DNA of 64,000 bases from Rhodospirillales bacterium CG15_BIG_FIL_POST_REV_8_21_14_020_66_15 (GCA_002781745.1 PFFW01000102.1:26524-90523); one strand, 5' to 3'; counted from the first letter of the stretch, positions 1 to 9,164 are shown. The notes: generated by a model from the sequence alone, not told the origin. Translations and numbers: made by a program.

Positions 1-1
1 G

Positions 2-940
2 GAACGCGCGGGCAGCCCGGTTTCCCAGGCCGACCTGGAACGTCACAAGGCTTTGGAGCTGGCGCCGCTCTCCGTCGGCGTCGGCCCGCACACCATCTAC
101 AACATGCCGCCGCCGACCCAGGGCCTGGCCTCGCTCATCATCCTGGCGCTGTACGGACGCCTGGGCGTCGAACAGGCGGAAGGCTTCGACTTCGTGCATG
201 GCCTCGTGGAGGCGACCAAGCAGGCATTTCGCGTGCGCGACCGCCATGTGACCGATCCGGCCTACATGACCGTCGACCCGCATGACTTCCTGCGCAAGGA
301 CAGCCTGGACGAGATGGCGAACAACATCGACCGCCGCCGCGCCGCCCCCTGGCCTGACGCCGACCCCAACGGCGATACGGTCTGGTTCGGCTGCATCGAC
401 GGCGAAGGCCGGGCGGTGTCGATGATCCAGAGCCTTTACTGGGAGTTCGGCTCCGGCACGGTGCTGGAGGAAACGGGAATCACCTGGCAGAACCGGGGCA
501 CCTCGTTCGCCCTCGATCCGGCCGCCCTCAACACGCTCAAGCCCCACCGCCGCCCGTTCCACACCATCCAGCCGGCCATGGGCCGGCTGGCCGACGGACG
601 CACCATGGTCTACGGCACCATGGGCGGCGAGGGCCAGCCGCAGACCCAGGCCATGGTGTTCGCGCGCCACGTGCTGCACGGCATGGACCTGCAGGCCGCC
701 GTGACGGCCCCGCGCTGGCTGCTGGGCCGCACCTGGGGAGCGGAGACGACCAATCTGCGCATCGAGAACCGGTTCGACCCGGCGGTGCTGGAGGCTCTGA
801 AGACCGCCGGCCACGACGTCGAGGTCGTCGGCCCGTTCGAGGAGTTCATGGGCCACGCGGGGGCCATCGTCCATCACCCGGGCGGGTTGTTGGAAGGGGC
901 GGCCGATCCGCGCTCGGACGGCTGCGTGGCGGCGTTTTAA
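2..940 (+). CDS. ggt: Gamma-glutamyltransferase family protein, C-terminal part (5' end outside window)
   Basis: The frame is already open at base 2, so the start lies upstream. Enzymes of this family are autoprocessed N-terminal nucleophile hydrolases that transfer or hydrolyse gamma-glutamyl groups, often in the periplasm. The visible part holds the end of the large subunit, the processing site in NGDTVWFG (candidate catalytic Thr codon at 377-379), and the small subunit with the late motif GTMGGEGQPQTQ. The residues after the nucleophile differ from the classical TTHFS, which suggests a paralogue of this family rather than the main glutathione enzyme. Its stop overlaps the convergent RidA gene by 4 bp. 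The family call is secure; the substrate is not known. Confidence 0.88.
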   Translation, partial: ERAGSPVSQADLERHKALELAPLSVGVGPHTIYNMPPPTQGLASLIILALYGRLGVEQAEGFDFVHGLVEATKQAFRVRDRHVTDPAYMTVDPHDFLRKDSLDEMANNIDRRRAAPWPDADPNGDTVWFGCIDGEGRAVSMIQSLYWEFGSGTVLEETGITWQNRGTSFALDPAALNTLKPHRRPFHTIQPAMGRLADGRTMVYGTMGGEGQPQTQAMVFARHVLHGMDLQAAVTAPRWLLGRTWGAETTNLRIENRFDPAVLEALKTAGHDVEVVGPFEEFMGHAGAIVHHPGGLLEGAADPRSDGCVAAF

Positions 941-1335
941 CCGGGCCGCTTCGCCACCATGTCGATCTCGACCAGCGCACCCCGCGCCAGGCCGGTGACG
1001 CCGACGGTCGTGCGAGCCGGCAGGCGGTCGGCCGGGAAATAGGACTTGTAGGTCGCGTTCATCAGCTCGTAGTCCTGCTCGAACCGGGTCAGGTAGATGC
1101 GGCAGGACAGCACGTGGGAGAGGTCGAGCCCCAGTTCGTCCAGCACGATGATGAGGTTGTCCATGACGCGCCGCGTCTGGGCCTCGATCCCGTCGGGCAG
1201 CGGCGCCGTGTCGTCATCGGGATCGGTCGGCATCTGGCCCGTCAGCTGCACCCAGCCGTCACATTCCACGGCATGGCTGAACGGCGCCACCGGCACGGCG
1301 GCGCGGTCGAAGAAATGGAACACTGGCCCCGCCAT
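937..1335 (-). CDS. RidA family protein (enamine/imine deaminase-like)
   Basis: This 132-residue protein has the usual RidA length and architecture. RidA proteins are small trimeric cytosolic enzymes that hydrolyse reactive enamine/imine intermediates released by PLP enzymes. The segment RTTVGVTGLARGALVEIDMVA near the C-terminus matches the family signature and includes the conserved Arg of the active site (in PARTTVGV) and the final Glu. The start codon overlaps the stop of the upstream cyclase-like gene by one base, so the two are probably translationally coupled. The subfamily is uncertain: many RidA paralogues act on other substrates or have lost activity. Confidence 0.87.
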   Translation of the reverse strand: MAGPVFHFFDRAAVPVAPFSHAVECDGWVQLTGQMPTDPDDDTAPLPDGIEAQTRRVMDNLIIVLDELGLDLSHVLSCRIYLTRFEQDYELMNATYKSYFPADRLPARTTVGVTGLARGALVEIDMVAKRPG

Positions 1336-2546
1336 CAGACGTACTCCTCGGACTCGTAGACGAAACCGTTCAGGTCATTGGACTGGAAGCCCAGGTAGAT
1401 GGGACTGCCGCCCGATCGGTAGATGTTGACCTTGGCGTTGTAGACCTTGCGGCGCAGGCCGTGCTTGTCGCGCAGGATGTAGCGCTTGATCCCGAACTTT
1501 CCGGAATCCAGGCGGTCGCCGGTCAGGTAGCACTGGATCGATTCGACGTTCTCGCCGGACAGCACCATGCCTTCCAGATTCGACAATGACTGCCGCGTGC
1601 GTTCGATGAATTCAGGGGTCCCGATGGGCTTGATCTCGCCGGTGTCGGCCTCGCGCATGTCGACGTGGAAATCGCCGACCAGAATTTGCCCGGGCAATGC
1701 CTGGTCGATCATGCGCGCAAGCTCGATCGTCACGTCGCCGACGATGTAGCTGTAGACGGTGGGGCTGAGGCCCTCGGACTGAAAGAACTCGTAATGCGGG
1801 CCGACATGAAAACAGGAGCGCAGGCGCGGGGTCGTGTTGGCCTTTCCCTTTGACCGCGCGATGGCGTTGTCGGCCAGCACCAGGTGCATCAGATGGTACA
1901 GGTTGACGTTCGACTCGATGCTGCGGTCGCGGTTCCAGATGTAGAAGCCGTCGCCCGTGGTCGAGCGCGCGAACTGGATGTCCAGGTCCTTGGCCAGCAT
2001 CTTGGAAAAGGACGCATTGACGGAATAGGCAAGGCTGTTCAACTGCGTCACCTGCTCCAGCGGCGAATACAGAGAGAACCCGACGATGTCGAACAGCGCC
2101 ACGGCGCCGTTGCGGATATAGGAAATGCTGTAGCGGCGGACGACCGCCTCCACCAGGTCGGCGCGCAGGTCGATGCATGGGGTGAAGCCGAGTTCGATCA
2201 GCCGCGGCTCATAGCCGAAATACTTGGCGATGGTATCGAAGCCTTCCTCGTCGGTCAGCGTATGACCGGCGATGACTTCGTCGACGAACTGCAGGCTGTC
2301 CGGGCTCTCGCCCTTCGTGCGGGCCGCCATCTCGCCCAGGATGTAATGGGGAATGACCAGGACCCGCACGCCCTTCCCGGCCGGCGTCCAGGCCAGGATG
2401 ATATTGCGCCCCAGACCCCACAGGCGGTGGAGTTCGGCATCCAGTTCGCCCACGTGCTCCCGGTTGGCCTCGGACAGCTGTTCAAGCCGGGTTTGATCCA
2501 GGACCGGTGGACTGACGAAGTCAGTGTCTGAATACGTATCGTCCAT
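1335..2546 (-). CDS. Cytosolic protein with a class III nucleotide cyclase homology domain
   Basis: The predicted product has 403 residues. I chose the ATG at 2546 because it follows a G-rich stretch and the frame upstream is low-complexity Arg/Ala/Gly. No membrane segment or signal peptide is visible. The central part resembles the class III adenylate/guanylate cyclase fold: FDIVGFS (D153) and TTGDGF (D199) match the two metal-binding Asp positions. The later GDVTIELAR matches the region that normally carries the Asn/Arg pair; there Arg is kept and Asn seems replaced by Ile. The first 100 residues and the C-terminal 100 are not recognised. Catalysis is therefore uncertain; it could be a degenerate cyclase acting as a sensor. 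It is coupled to the downstream ridA-like gene. Confidence 0.62.
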   Translation of the reverse strand: MDDTYSDTDFVSPPVLDQTRLEQLSEANREHVGELDAELHRLWGLGRNIILAWTPAGKGVRVLVIPHYILGEMAARTKGESPDSLQFVDEVIAGHTLTDEEGFDTIAKYFGYEPRLIELGFTPCIDLRADLVEAVVRRYSISYIRNGAVALFDIVGFSLYSPLEQVTQLNSLAYSVNASFSKMLAKDLDIQFARSTTGDGFYIWNRDRSIESNVNLYHLMHLVLADNAIARSKGKANTTPRLRSCFHVGPHYEFFQSEGLSPTVYSYIVGDVTIELARMIDQALPGQILVGDFHVDMREADTGEIKPIGTPEFIERTRQSLSNLEGMVLSGENVESIQCYLTGDRLDSGKFGIKRYILRDKHGLRRKVYNAKVNIYRSGGSPIYLGFQSNDLNGFVYESEEYV

Positions 2547-2728
2547 CGATCGAATCCCCCCCGGCCGAAAGCACCGGCCGGGTGCCGCGCGAATACCGCC
2601 GGCGCCCCCCGGCGCCCGTTCGCCGGGCGCCGCCGCCCGGCCAGTCCGGGCACGGTAGTGTAACGAGCGCGCCCCCGGGCACACAAGTCGTTGAATTTAC
2701 TTAGGTGAGCATGATCGAATTTACGCAA

Positions 2729-3052
2729 TCACGCCAGTTTTACAGCCGTGCCGTTGGCGCTGACCATCAGCATGCAGGTCTTGTCGGAGGCGATGGATTC
2801 GTAATCCAGGTCCACGGCGATGATCGCGTCGGCGCCCAGTTCGGCGGCCTGCGCCTGCATGTCCTCGATGGCGAAAGCCTTTGCCTTCTGCAGTTCCTTC
2901 TCGTAGGCGCCGGAGCGCCCGCCGACGATGTCGCGGATGCCGGCGAAGAAATCCTTGAAGATGTTGGTGCCCATGACCGCGTCGCCGGACACGATGCCCA
3001 GATAGGCGGTTATCTGGCGGCCTTCGACGGACTCCGTGGTGGTGATGATCAT
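2729..3052 (-). CDS. YbjQ/UPF0145 family heavy-metal-binding-domain protein
   Basis: This 107-residue protein matches the YbjQ (DUF74) family in length and in its landmarks: [10 protein letters not shown] near the N-terminus, [11 protein letters not shown], the [13 protein letters not shown] stretch, and [17 protein letters not shown] before a C-terminal strand ending in GTAV. Members form homopentameric beta-rich proteins; a metal-binding role has been suggested but the function is not settled. It appears monocistronic, with paired palindromes upstream (3096-3263) and an intergenic gap before the cyclase-like gene downstream. Confidence 0.9.
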   Translation of the reverse strand: MIITTTESVEGRQITAYLGIVSGDAVMGTNIFKDFFAGIRDIVGGRSGAYEKELQKAKAFAIEDMQAQAAELGADAIIAVDLDYESIASDKTCMLMVSANGTAVKLA

Positions 3053-3095
3053 CGCGCGTATCTCCTTCGCTGCTCTGCACCGGACGTCAGGTGCC

Positions 3096-3171
3096 CTAGT
3101 GTCGTGATTCCGAAGTTCGCATCATATCTGGAGCAGGCGATTGGCGACCTTCGGAATCAGGCCGACACTAG
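3096..3171. repeat. Palindromic repeat, copy 1
   Basis: A long imperfect inverted repeat. The outer arms CTAGTGTCG (3096-3104) and CGACACTAG (3163-3171) match perfectly, the next segments TGATTCCGAAG (3105-3115) and CTTCGGAATCA (3149-3159) match perfectly with a 3-base bulge, and the pairing continues with one mismatch towards the loop. It has no coding potential. Its structure resembles the interspersed palindromic elements common in alphaproteobacterial genomes. Confidence 0.75.
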
Positions 3172-3185
3172 CCAATATAATGATT

Positions 3186-3263
3186 CTAGCGTGGCACTGG
3201 TTTTGAAGTTCGTTTCGGAGAGCGCTCCGGATAATGCGACGAGCTTCAAAACCGCCACACTAG
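3186..3263. repeat. Palindromic repeat, copy 2 (diverged relative of copy 1)
   Basis: A second inverted repeat 14 bp after the first. The left arm runs from CTAGCGTGG (3186) through GGTTTTGAAG, and the right arm from CTTCAAAACC to CCACACTAG (ends 3263). It shares the CTAG..G ends and a GAAGTTCG core with copy 1, so the two look like members of one element family. The right end contains the stop codon of the ABC1-kinase gene (3260-3262). It could also act as a 3' hairpin for that transcript. Confidence 0.7.
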
Positions 3264-4645
3264 TAAGCCAGCGGCACGTCGGCCTGCGCAAGGGCTTCCG
3301 CCTGCCGGGCCTTGAGGCTCGACAGATCGAACCGGTCGATCAGGTCATGGAACTGGCGGTGCCAGTTGATCTCGGCATTCAGGTGGGTGAACACGCTGCC
3401 CAGGCCGATGGCCGCCCGGTCCATGAGCACGAATTCCCGGGGCGGCATGACGCCGCCCAGTTCGCGCAGCTTCTTGTGCACCCGCGCCGCGACCCCGGCG
3501 CCGTAGGCGGTGCCGCCCGTGTCCTGGATGGTCTGCACCTTGTCCGACAGCAGGGGCCCGTAAAGGAAGCGCGCCCATTCGCTCAGCACGGCGATCATCT
3601 CCTTCGACGGGTTGTGGAACCCCCAGGTCTCGTAGGCGTGCACCGCAAGCGCCTCGTCGTCATCGCGCAGCGCCCGGTAAAGGTCGATGACGGCGCCGAC
3701 GAATTCGGGGCGGAACACGCGGATGCAGCCGAAGTCGAGCAGATTCACCGTAGCGTCGGGACAGACGGAGTAGTTGCCCAGGTGGGGGTCGCCGTGGATC
3801 ACGCCATGGAAATAGAACGGCACGTACCACGCCCGGAACATGTTGAGCGCGATGGCGTTGCGGCGTTCCAGATCGGCACCGATCTGGTCCATCAGGGGTG
3901 CGCCCGACAGCCAGGTCATGGTCAGGAGCCGGTCCGTCGACAGCTCCGCCAGCACCTCGGGCACATGCACGCCGGTCTGATCCGCCAGCATGGCGCGATA
4001 CAGCGCCATGTTGCGGGCCTCGCGGTCGTAGTCCAGTTCCTCGCGCAGGCGTTCCGAGAGTTCCAGGTGGATTTGCGTCGGGTCGATCGCGCGGTCGTAG
4101 CGCCGGTAGATCGCGAACACGGCCTTCAGCTGCTTGAGGTCGGCCTCCACCGCGGACGCCATGTCCGGGTACTGGATCTTGCACGCGAGGTCGCGCCCGT
4201 CGAGCGACACCGCCCGATGCACCTGGCCGAGCGAGGCCGCCGCCGCGGCCTCGCGCTCGAAGGATTTGAAGTGGGACTGCCAGCCCGGGCCCAGTTCCGA
4301 CGTCATGCGCCGGCGCACGAAGGCCCAGCCCATGGGCGGCGCCGAGGTCTGCAGCTTGCGCAGTTCCGTGACGTATTCGTTGGGCAGCAGGTCCGGCACC
4401 GTGGCGAGGATCTGCGCCACCTTCATCAGCGGCCCCTTGAGCCCGCCCAGCGCGGCCTGCAGGTCGGCGGCATGGACGCCCTTGTCCAGTTGCAGCCCGA
4501 ACAGGCGGTTGCCCGCCAGCCGAGCCGCCAGGCCGCCGACGGTGCCGCCGACCCGGGCGTAGCGCCGCATGCGGCCGCCGACCGTGTTCTTGTCCGAGGA
4601 CATGCGCTCGGCAGGTGGGCGCTCGGAAGGGGGGCGTTCAGACAT
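3260..4645 (-). CDS. ABC1/AarF/UbiB-type atypical kinase family protein
   Basis: The product has 461 residues. The ABC1/UbiB fold is recognisable: the KGPLMKVAQ stretch matches the family KxGQ helix, AAAASLGQVHRA is the Ala-rich nucleotide loop, CKIQYP carries the Lys, HGDPHLGN is the catalytic loop and LLDFG the metal-binding motif. Family members have ATPase activity and support ubiquinone biosynthesis, although many soluble paralogues have no assigned role. No C-terminal membrane helices are seen, unlike canonical UbiB. The N-terminus has a short SERPP-type repeat. The ATG at 4645 has a GAGGGA Shine-Dalgarno lying inside the end of the upstream hydrolase gene, with an 8-bp overlap, so the genes are co-translated. 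It is the last gene of the pepF operon. Confidence 0.88.
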   Translation of the reverse strand: MSERPPSERPPAERMSSDKNTVGGRMRRYARVGGTVGGLAARLAGNRLFGLQLDKGVHAADLQAALGGLKGPLMKVAQILATVPDLLPNEYVTELRKLQTSAPPMGWAFVRRRMTSELGPGWQSHFKSFEREAAAAASLGQVHRAVSLDGRDLACKIQYPDMASAVEADLKQLKAVFAIYRRYDRAIDPTQIHLELSERLREELDYDREARNMALYRAMLADQTGVHVPEVLAELSTDRLLTMTWLSGAPLMDQIGADLERRNAIALNMFRAWYVPFYFHGVIHGDPHLGNYSVCPDATVNLLDFGCIRVFRPEFVGAVIDLYRALRDDDEALAVHAYETWGFHNPSKEMIAVLSEWARFLYGPLLSDKVQTIQDTGGTAYGAGVAARVHKKLRELGGVMPPREFVLMDRAAIGLGSVFTHLNAEINWHRQFHDLIDRFDLSSLKARQAEALAQADVPLAY

Positions 4646-5450
4646 CGATTTCCCTCAACCAGTCGACGATGGCGTCGGCGACCTCGACCCAATCGGCCTC
4701 GAGCATCACCGCATGGCCCATGTCCTCGAAGATATGCGCCTGGGTGCCGAGGAACGCCGCCGTGCCGTAGACGAAGGCGGGCGGAATCAGATTGTCGCGT
4801 CCGGCCCCCAGCACCAGGACGGGCTTGCCGCGCAGTCCCGCCAGGGGTGGGACGACGACGGCGTGCAGCTCAATCACCGCGCGGCGGCTTTCCATCTGGA
4901 ACCTGGGCATCAGGCGGGCCGAGACGTCGCGCGGCATGTGGTCGTTGAAGATCGCCTGGTGCAGGGTATCCAGACCGTTCAAGGGGGCGCCGAAGGATTC
5001 GATGCGCGCGATCTCCCAGACCAGCATGGGCCGGGAAAGCGCAAGGGCGACAGACGGTCCCGCCAATCCCGTGGGCGGGACCGAAGACATCAACACGGCC
5101 GCCGCCACCTCTCGTTCCAAGGCCACACGCTGGGCGACGAAGCCCCCCATGGAATGGCCGATCAGGACCGGCGGGCGCGTCAGGGAATCGACGACCTGGA
5201 CCACCGCGTCGACGAAATCCTGGATGCCGACTTCGTGAAGCCGCGCATGGTCGGGCATGCCCTTGCGCCCGGGCAGGTTCACCGCCTGGCAGGAAAAGCC
5301 CTGATCGGCGAAGTAGTCCAGGAAATGCTCGGCCCAGGTCCAGGCTCCCGCGAAGGCGCCGTGGATGAAGACGAGCGGAGCATGTTCGGATTCCTCGGGG
5401 ACCGGCCCCACCCGCAGAACGCGTTGGCCGGCACCGGGCGCATGTGCCAT
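4638..5450 (-). CDS. Alpha/beta hydrolase
   Basis: This 270-residue cytosolic protein has the alpha/beta hydrolase order: VFIHGAFAGAWTW (oxyanion loop after strand 3), the nucleophile elbow GHSMGG (Ser), the acid in GAGRDNLIPP and the catalytic His in DMGHAVMLE. A serine esterase, lipase or lactonase-like activity is likely, but the substrate cannot be read from the sequence. It begins three bases after the pepF stop and overlaps the ABC1-kinase gene by 8 bp, which marks a three-gene operon. There is no obvious signal peptide. Confidence 0.88.
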   Translation of the reverse strand: MAHAPGAGQRVLRVGPVPEESEHAPLVFIHGAFAGAWTWAEHFLDYFADQGFSCQAVNLPGRKGMPDHARLHEVGIQDFVDAVVQVVDSLTRPPVLIGHSMGGFVAQRVALEREVAAAVLMSSVPPTGLAGPSVALALSRPMLVWEIARIESFGAPLNGLDTLHQAIFNDHMPRDVSARLMPRFQMESRRAVIELHAVVVPPLAGLRGKPVLVLGAGRDNLIPPAFVYGTAAFLGTQAHIFEDMGHAVMLEADWVEVADAIVDWLREIDV

Positions 5451-5453
5451 TGC

Positions 5454-7289
5454 CTAGAGTTCCCGCTCCAGTTCGTCGACGAAGCCAGACAGCATGGACA
5501 GCCCGCGATGCCAAAAGTCCGGGTCAGACGCGTCGAGCCCGAAGGGTGCCAGCAGTTCCTTGTGCCGCAGCGTGCCGCCGGCCCGCAGCATATCCAGGTA
5601 CTTGGCCTGGAACCCCGGATGGCCGCCCTGGAACACGTCATAGAGCGAGTTCACCAGGCAGTCACCAAAGGCATAGGCATAGACGTAGAACGGCACGTGG
5701 ACGAAGTGGGAGATGTAGGCCCAATAATGCTGGTACTCCGCGTCGAAATGGAAGGCCGGGCCCAGGCTTTCCGATTGCACCTCCAGCCATATCTCGCCCA
5801 GCCGTTCGGGCGACAGTTCGCCCCGGGCGCGCTCGGCGTGGACCTTGGTCTCGAACATGTGGAAGGCGACCTGGCGGACCACCGTGTTGACCATGTCCTC
5901 GACCTTGCCGGCCAGCATCACGCGGCGCCGCGCCGGGTCCGTTTCCGCCGCCAGCATGGCGCGGAAGGTGAGCATCTCGCCGAACACCGACGCGGTCTCG
6001 GCCAGGGTCAAGGGCGTGTCGGCCAGCAGGTTGCCCTGGGGCGCGGCCAGCACCTGGTGTACGCCGTGCCCCAATTCGTGCGCCAGCGTCATGACGTCGC
6101 GCGCGCGGCCATGGAAGTTCATCAGGATGTACGGATGCGCCGACGGCACCGTGGGATGGGCGAAGGCGCCCGAGTCCTTGCCCGCTGTCGGCGGCGCGTC
6201 GATCCAGCGCCTGTCGAAGAACCGTCTTGCGATGTCGGCCATGTCGGGGGCGAAGCCGCCATAGGCCGTGAGCACGGTATCCCGCGCCTCGTCCCAGGTG
6301 TACTTGCGGTCGGCGGCTTCGGGCAGCGGCGCGTTGCGGTCCCAGTATTCCAGCCTGTCGACCCCGAACCACCTGGCCTTCAGCGCGTAATAGCGGTGCG
6401 ACAGCTTGGGAAAGCTTTCGCGCACGGCGGTTACGAGCGCGTCGACGACCTCGTCCTCCACCTGATTGGCCAGATTGCGGTAGGACACGGGGCGCTTGTA
6501 GCCGCGCGACTTGTCGTCGATGGCCTTGTCCTTGACCAGGGTGTTGTAGGTCAGGGAGAACAGCTTGATGTTGTCGCCAAGGCCCTTGCCGACGGCCTTG
6601 GCGGCACGCATGCGCAGTTCGCGATCCGGCTCGTTCAGCTTGTTGAGCGCGCCCGACAGCGTCAGGTCCTCGCCGTCCACGGGGAACCGCATGCCCGCCA
6701 GCGTCTCCTCGAACAGGCGGTTCCAGGCGGCGGCCCCGGTGACGTGGCGTTCGTGAAGCGCCTGTTCCAGTTCGTCGGAAAGCTGATAGGGCCGGAAGGC
6801 GCGCAGGTCGCGCAGCCAGGGTGCATATCGGGAAAGCGCGGCGCTTTCCGTCTTCTGAGCCTCCAGGCGCGCGTCGTCGATGCGGTTGAGTTCCAGCGTG
6901 AAGAACAGGGTCAGGGTCGAGATGTCGGTGACCCGTTCCTGCATGGACTGCTGGAAGCGCGCACTGGCGCCGTCCTCCATGTTCTCGGCGAATTTCAGGC
7001 CGGCGAAGCTCATGATCCGGCCCAGGCGTTCGCCGATCTCCTCGTATTCCTGGATCGCCTTGCCCAGATCCTCGCCCGGCAGTTCCGCCAGGCGGCCCTT
7101 GTAGGCCGCGGAAAAGGCCACCGCCCGTTCCTGGGCCCAGGCCAGGTCCGCCTCGACGGCGGGATCGCCGGTCCCCTTGTAGAGGTCGGCCAGGTTCCAG
7201 CGCGGCAAGTCGCCCGCCTGGACCGCCCCGGCGGCCCCGGTGTCGGGGGCGCGGGGGACGGCGGGCTCGGCGGGGCGGGTATCGGTCAT
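5454..7289 (-). CDS. pepF: M3 family oligoendopeptidase (PepF/M3)
   Basis: A cytosolic zinc metallopeptidase that cleaves short peptides. The HELGH zinc motif lies at about residues 404-408, followed by the downstream Glu in LAETASVFGEM, which supplies the third ligand. The roughly 611-residue length fits the family. Two ATGs are close together (7298 and 7289). The GAAGGG Shine-Dalgarno directly abuts the first but lies 9 bases from the second, so I chose 7289 (MTDTRP). It is the first gene of the operon with the hydrolase and the ABC1 kinase. The divergent acyl-CoA ligase starts 88 bp away. Confidence 0.93.
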   Translation of the reverse strand: MTDTRPAEPAVPRAPDTGAAGAVQAGDLPRWNLADLYKGTGDPAVEADLAWAQERAVAFSAAYKGRLAELPGEDLGKAIQEYEEIGERLGRIMSFAGLKFAENMEDGASARFQQSMQERVTDISTLTLFFTLELNRIDDARLEAQKTESAALSRYAPWLRDLRAFRPYQLSDELEQALHERHVTGAAAWNRLFEETLAGMRFPVDGEDLTLSGALNKLNEPDRELRMRAAKAVGKGLGDNIKLFSLTYNTLVKDKAIDDKSRGYKRPVSYRNLANQVEDEVVDALVTAVRESFPKLSHRYYALKARWFGVDRLEYWDRNAPLPEAADRKYTWDEARDTVLTAYGGFAPDMADIARRFFDRRWIDAPPTAGKDSGAFAHPTVPSAHPYILMNFHGRARDVMTLAHELGHGVHQVLAAPQGNLLADTPLTLAETASVFGEMLTFRAMLAAETDPARRRVMLAGKVEDMVNTVVRQVAFHMFETKVHAERARGELSPERLGEIWLEVQSESLGPAFHFDAEYQHYWAYISHFVHVPFYVYAYAFGDCLVNSLYDVFQGGHPGFQAKYLDMLRAGGTLRHKELLAPFGLDASDPDFWHRGLSMLSGFVDELEREL

Positions 7290-7376
7290 GGCTTGCATCC
7301 CTTCGGGGCATCCGTAATGTTCTCCCAGGATATAGAGTGGTTGCGGGTCAACGACAACCTGGGGGAACGATCAGCG

Positions 7377-9164
7377 ATGACCAGTTATGCTTGGCCGAAC
7401 TTGGCCGCCATGTTCTACGCCCAGGCCGGTGAACTGGGCGACCGGCCATTCCTGTGGGAGAAGTCGGGCGGCGCCTACTGGCCGCTGACCTGGGGCGAGA
7501 CGGCGACGCGGGTCTCGCGCCTTGCGCGCGGGCTGCAGGGGCTGGGGGTCAAGCCCGGCGATCGGGTCGTCCTGGTTTCGGAAAACCGCGCCAACTGGCT
7601 GATCGCCGACGTCGCCATCATGACCGCGGGCGCCATCACCACGCCGGCCTATGTCACGAATACCGAGGCCGACCACCTGCACATCCTGGAGGATTCGGAC
7701 GCCGTCGGAGTCATCGTCTCGACCAAGCGCCTGGCCGACCGCCTGTTCCCAGCCGCGCATCGGGCGGATTCCTGCAAGTTCGTAATCACCATGGAGCCGG
7801 TGACGATCTCCCAGGCGCTCAGCTTCGACCTGCATAATTGGGATGACGTGCTGGTCAACGGCCGGGACGGCCATGACAATCTGGTGGAAACGGCGAATCG
7901 CTGGAGCCCCGACGACACCGCCTGCATCATCTATACCTCCGGCACGGGCGGAAAACCCAAGGGCGTGATGCTGTCGCACAAGGCGATCCTGCACAATGTC
8001 GAAGGGGCGACGGACGCGCTCCGCGAATTGGGGCTGGGGGCCGAGGTGTTCCTGTCGTTCCTGCCGCTCAGCCATTCCTATGAGCACACGGCCGGCCAGT
8101 TCTTCCCCATGTCCATAGGCGCCGAGATTTATTACGCCGAGGGAGTCGAGCACCTGGTCACCAACATGGCCGAGGTCCGGCCCACCATCATGACCGCAGT
8201 ACCGCGGCTTTACGAAAGCATGCGCGCGCGGATCGAGCGCGGCGTCGAGACCGCCGGCGGCACCAAGGCGAAACTGTTCCGCAAGGCTCTGGAGCTGGGC
8301 ACCAAGCGCTATCGCGCGCCGGCGAGCCTGTCCCTTTTCGAGCGCATCGCGGACGCCGTTCTGGACCGCCTGGTGCGTTCCAAGGTCAAGGCCCGGTTCG
8401 GCGGGCGGCTGAAGGCGCTGGTGTCCGGCGGCGCGCCCCTGAACCCGGACGTCGGCATCTATTTCACGGCGCTGGGGCTGCGCATCCTGCAGGGCTACGG
8501 CCAGACGGAATCGGCCCCGGTGATCAGCGTCAACAGGCCGCGCAAGGTGAAGATGCACACAGTGGGCCCGCCCGTGAAGAACACGAAGGTCAGGATCGCC
8601 GGCGACGGCGAGATCCTGGTGCAGGGCGACCTGGTCATGCAGGGCTACTGGCGCAACGAGGACGCGACCAACGATGCGATCAAGGGCGGCTGGCTGCACA
8701 CGGGCGACGTCGGCCACCTGGACGAGGACGGCTGTCTGGTCATCACCGACCGCAAGAAGGACATCATCGTCAATTCGGGCGGCGACAACATCGCGCCGCA
8801 GCGGGTCGAGGGCGTCATCATCCTGGAACCCGAGTTCGCCCAGGCCATGGTCCACGGCGACAAGCGCCCGCACCTGGTGGCCTTGGTGGTGCCCGACCTG
8901 GACTGGCTGAAGGACTGGGCGGCCGACAACGGCAAGGCGGCCTCCCTTAAGGAACTTGCCGGCGATGCGGACCTCCACAAGGCTCTGGCGGCAGCCATCG
9001 AACGCATCAACGGCAGGCTGAACACCATCGAGAAGGTGCGCCGGTTCATCGTCGCCGACGAGCCGTTCACGGTCGACAACGAGCAGATGACGCCGACGCT
9101 CAAGGTAAGGCGGCACGTCATCCGGCGGGTCTACGGCGAGCGTCTGGAACGGCTGTACGGCTAG
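7377..9164 (+). CDS. Long-chain fatty acid--CoA ligase (AMP-forming)
   Basis: The product of about 595 residues belongs to the ANL adenylating superfamily. The P-loop YTSGTGGKPKGVMLSHKA, the A5-like motif GYGQTESAP, and the A7/A8 region LHTGDVGHLDEDG and ITDRKKDIIVNSGG are all intact. The enzyme activates fatty acids with ATP and CoA for degradation or lipid synthesis; the class resembles bacterial FadD15-type enzymes. I chose the ATG at 7377 because GGGGGAA precedes it by about 9 bases. The same frame stays open far upstream, but that part is antisense to pepF and its neighbours. Its stop overlaps the convergent GNAT gene by 4 bp. Confidence 0.93.
   Translation: MTSYAWPNLAAMFYAQAGELGDRPFLWEKSGGAYWPLTWGETATRVSRLARGLQGLGVKPGDRVVLVSENRANWLIADVAIMTAGAITTPAYVTNTEADHLHILEDSDAVGVIVSTKRLADRLFPAAHRADSCKFVITMEPVTISQALSFDLHNWDDVLVNGRDGHDNLVETANRWSPDDTACIIYTSGTGGKPKGVMLSHKAILHNVEGATDALRELGLGAEVFLSFLPLSHSYEHTAGQFFPMSIGAEIYYAEGVEHLVTNMAEVRPTIMTAVPRLYESMRARIERGVETAGGTKAKLFRKALELGTKRYRAPASLSLFERIADAVLDRLVRSKVKARFGGRLKALVSGGAPLNPDVGIYFTALGLRILQGYGQTESAPVISVNRPRKVKMHTVGPPVKNTKVRIAGDGEILVQGDLVMQGYWRNEDATNDAIKGGWLHTGDVGHLDEDGCLVITDRKKDIIVNSGGDNIAPQRVEGVIILEPEFAQAMVHGDKRPHLVALVVPDLDWLKDWAADNGKAASLKELAGDADLHKALAAAIERINGRLNTIEKVRRFIVADEPFTVDNEQMTPTLKVRRHVIRRVYGERLERLYG

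Noticed and set aside
2705..7300. Very long open frames on the plus strand across 2705-4948 and 4569-7376
   Set aside because: They are antisense to the well-supported ABC1 kinase, hydrolase and pepF genes; the composition is Arg/Gly/His-rich shadow and no domain is recognisable. Only the part from 7377 (acyl-CoA ligase) is real.
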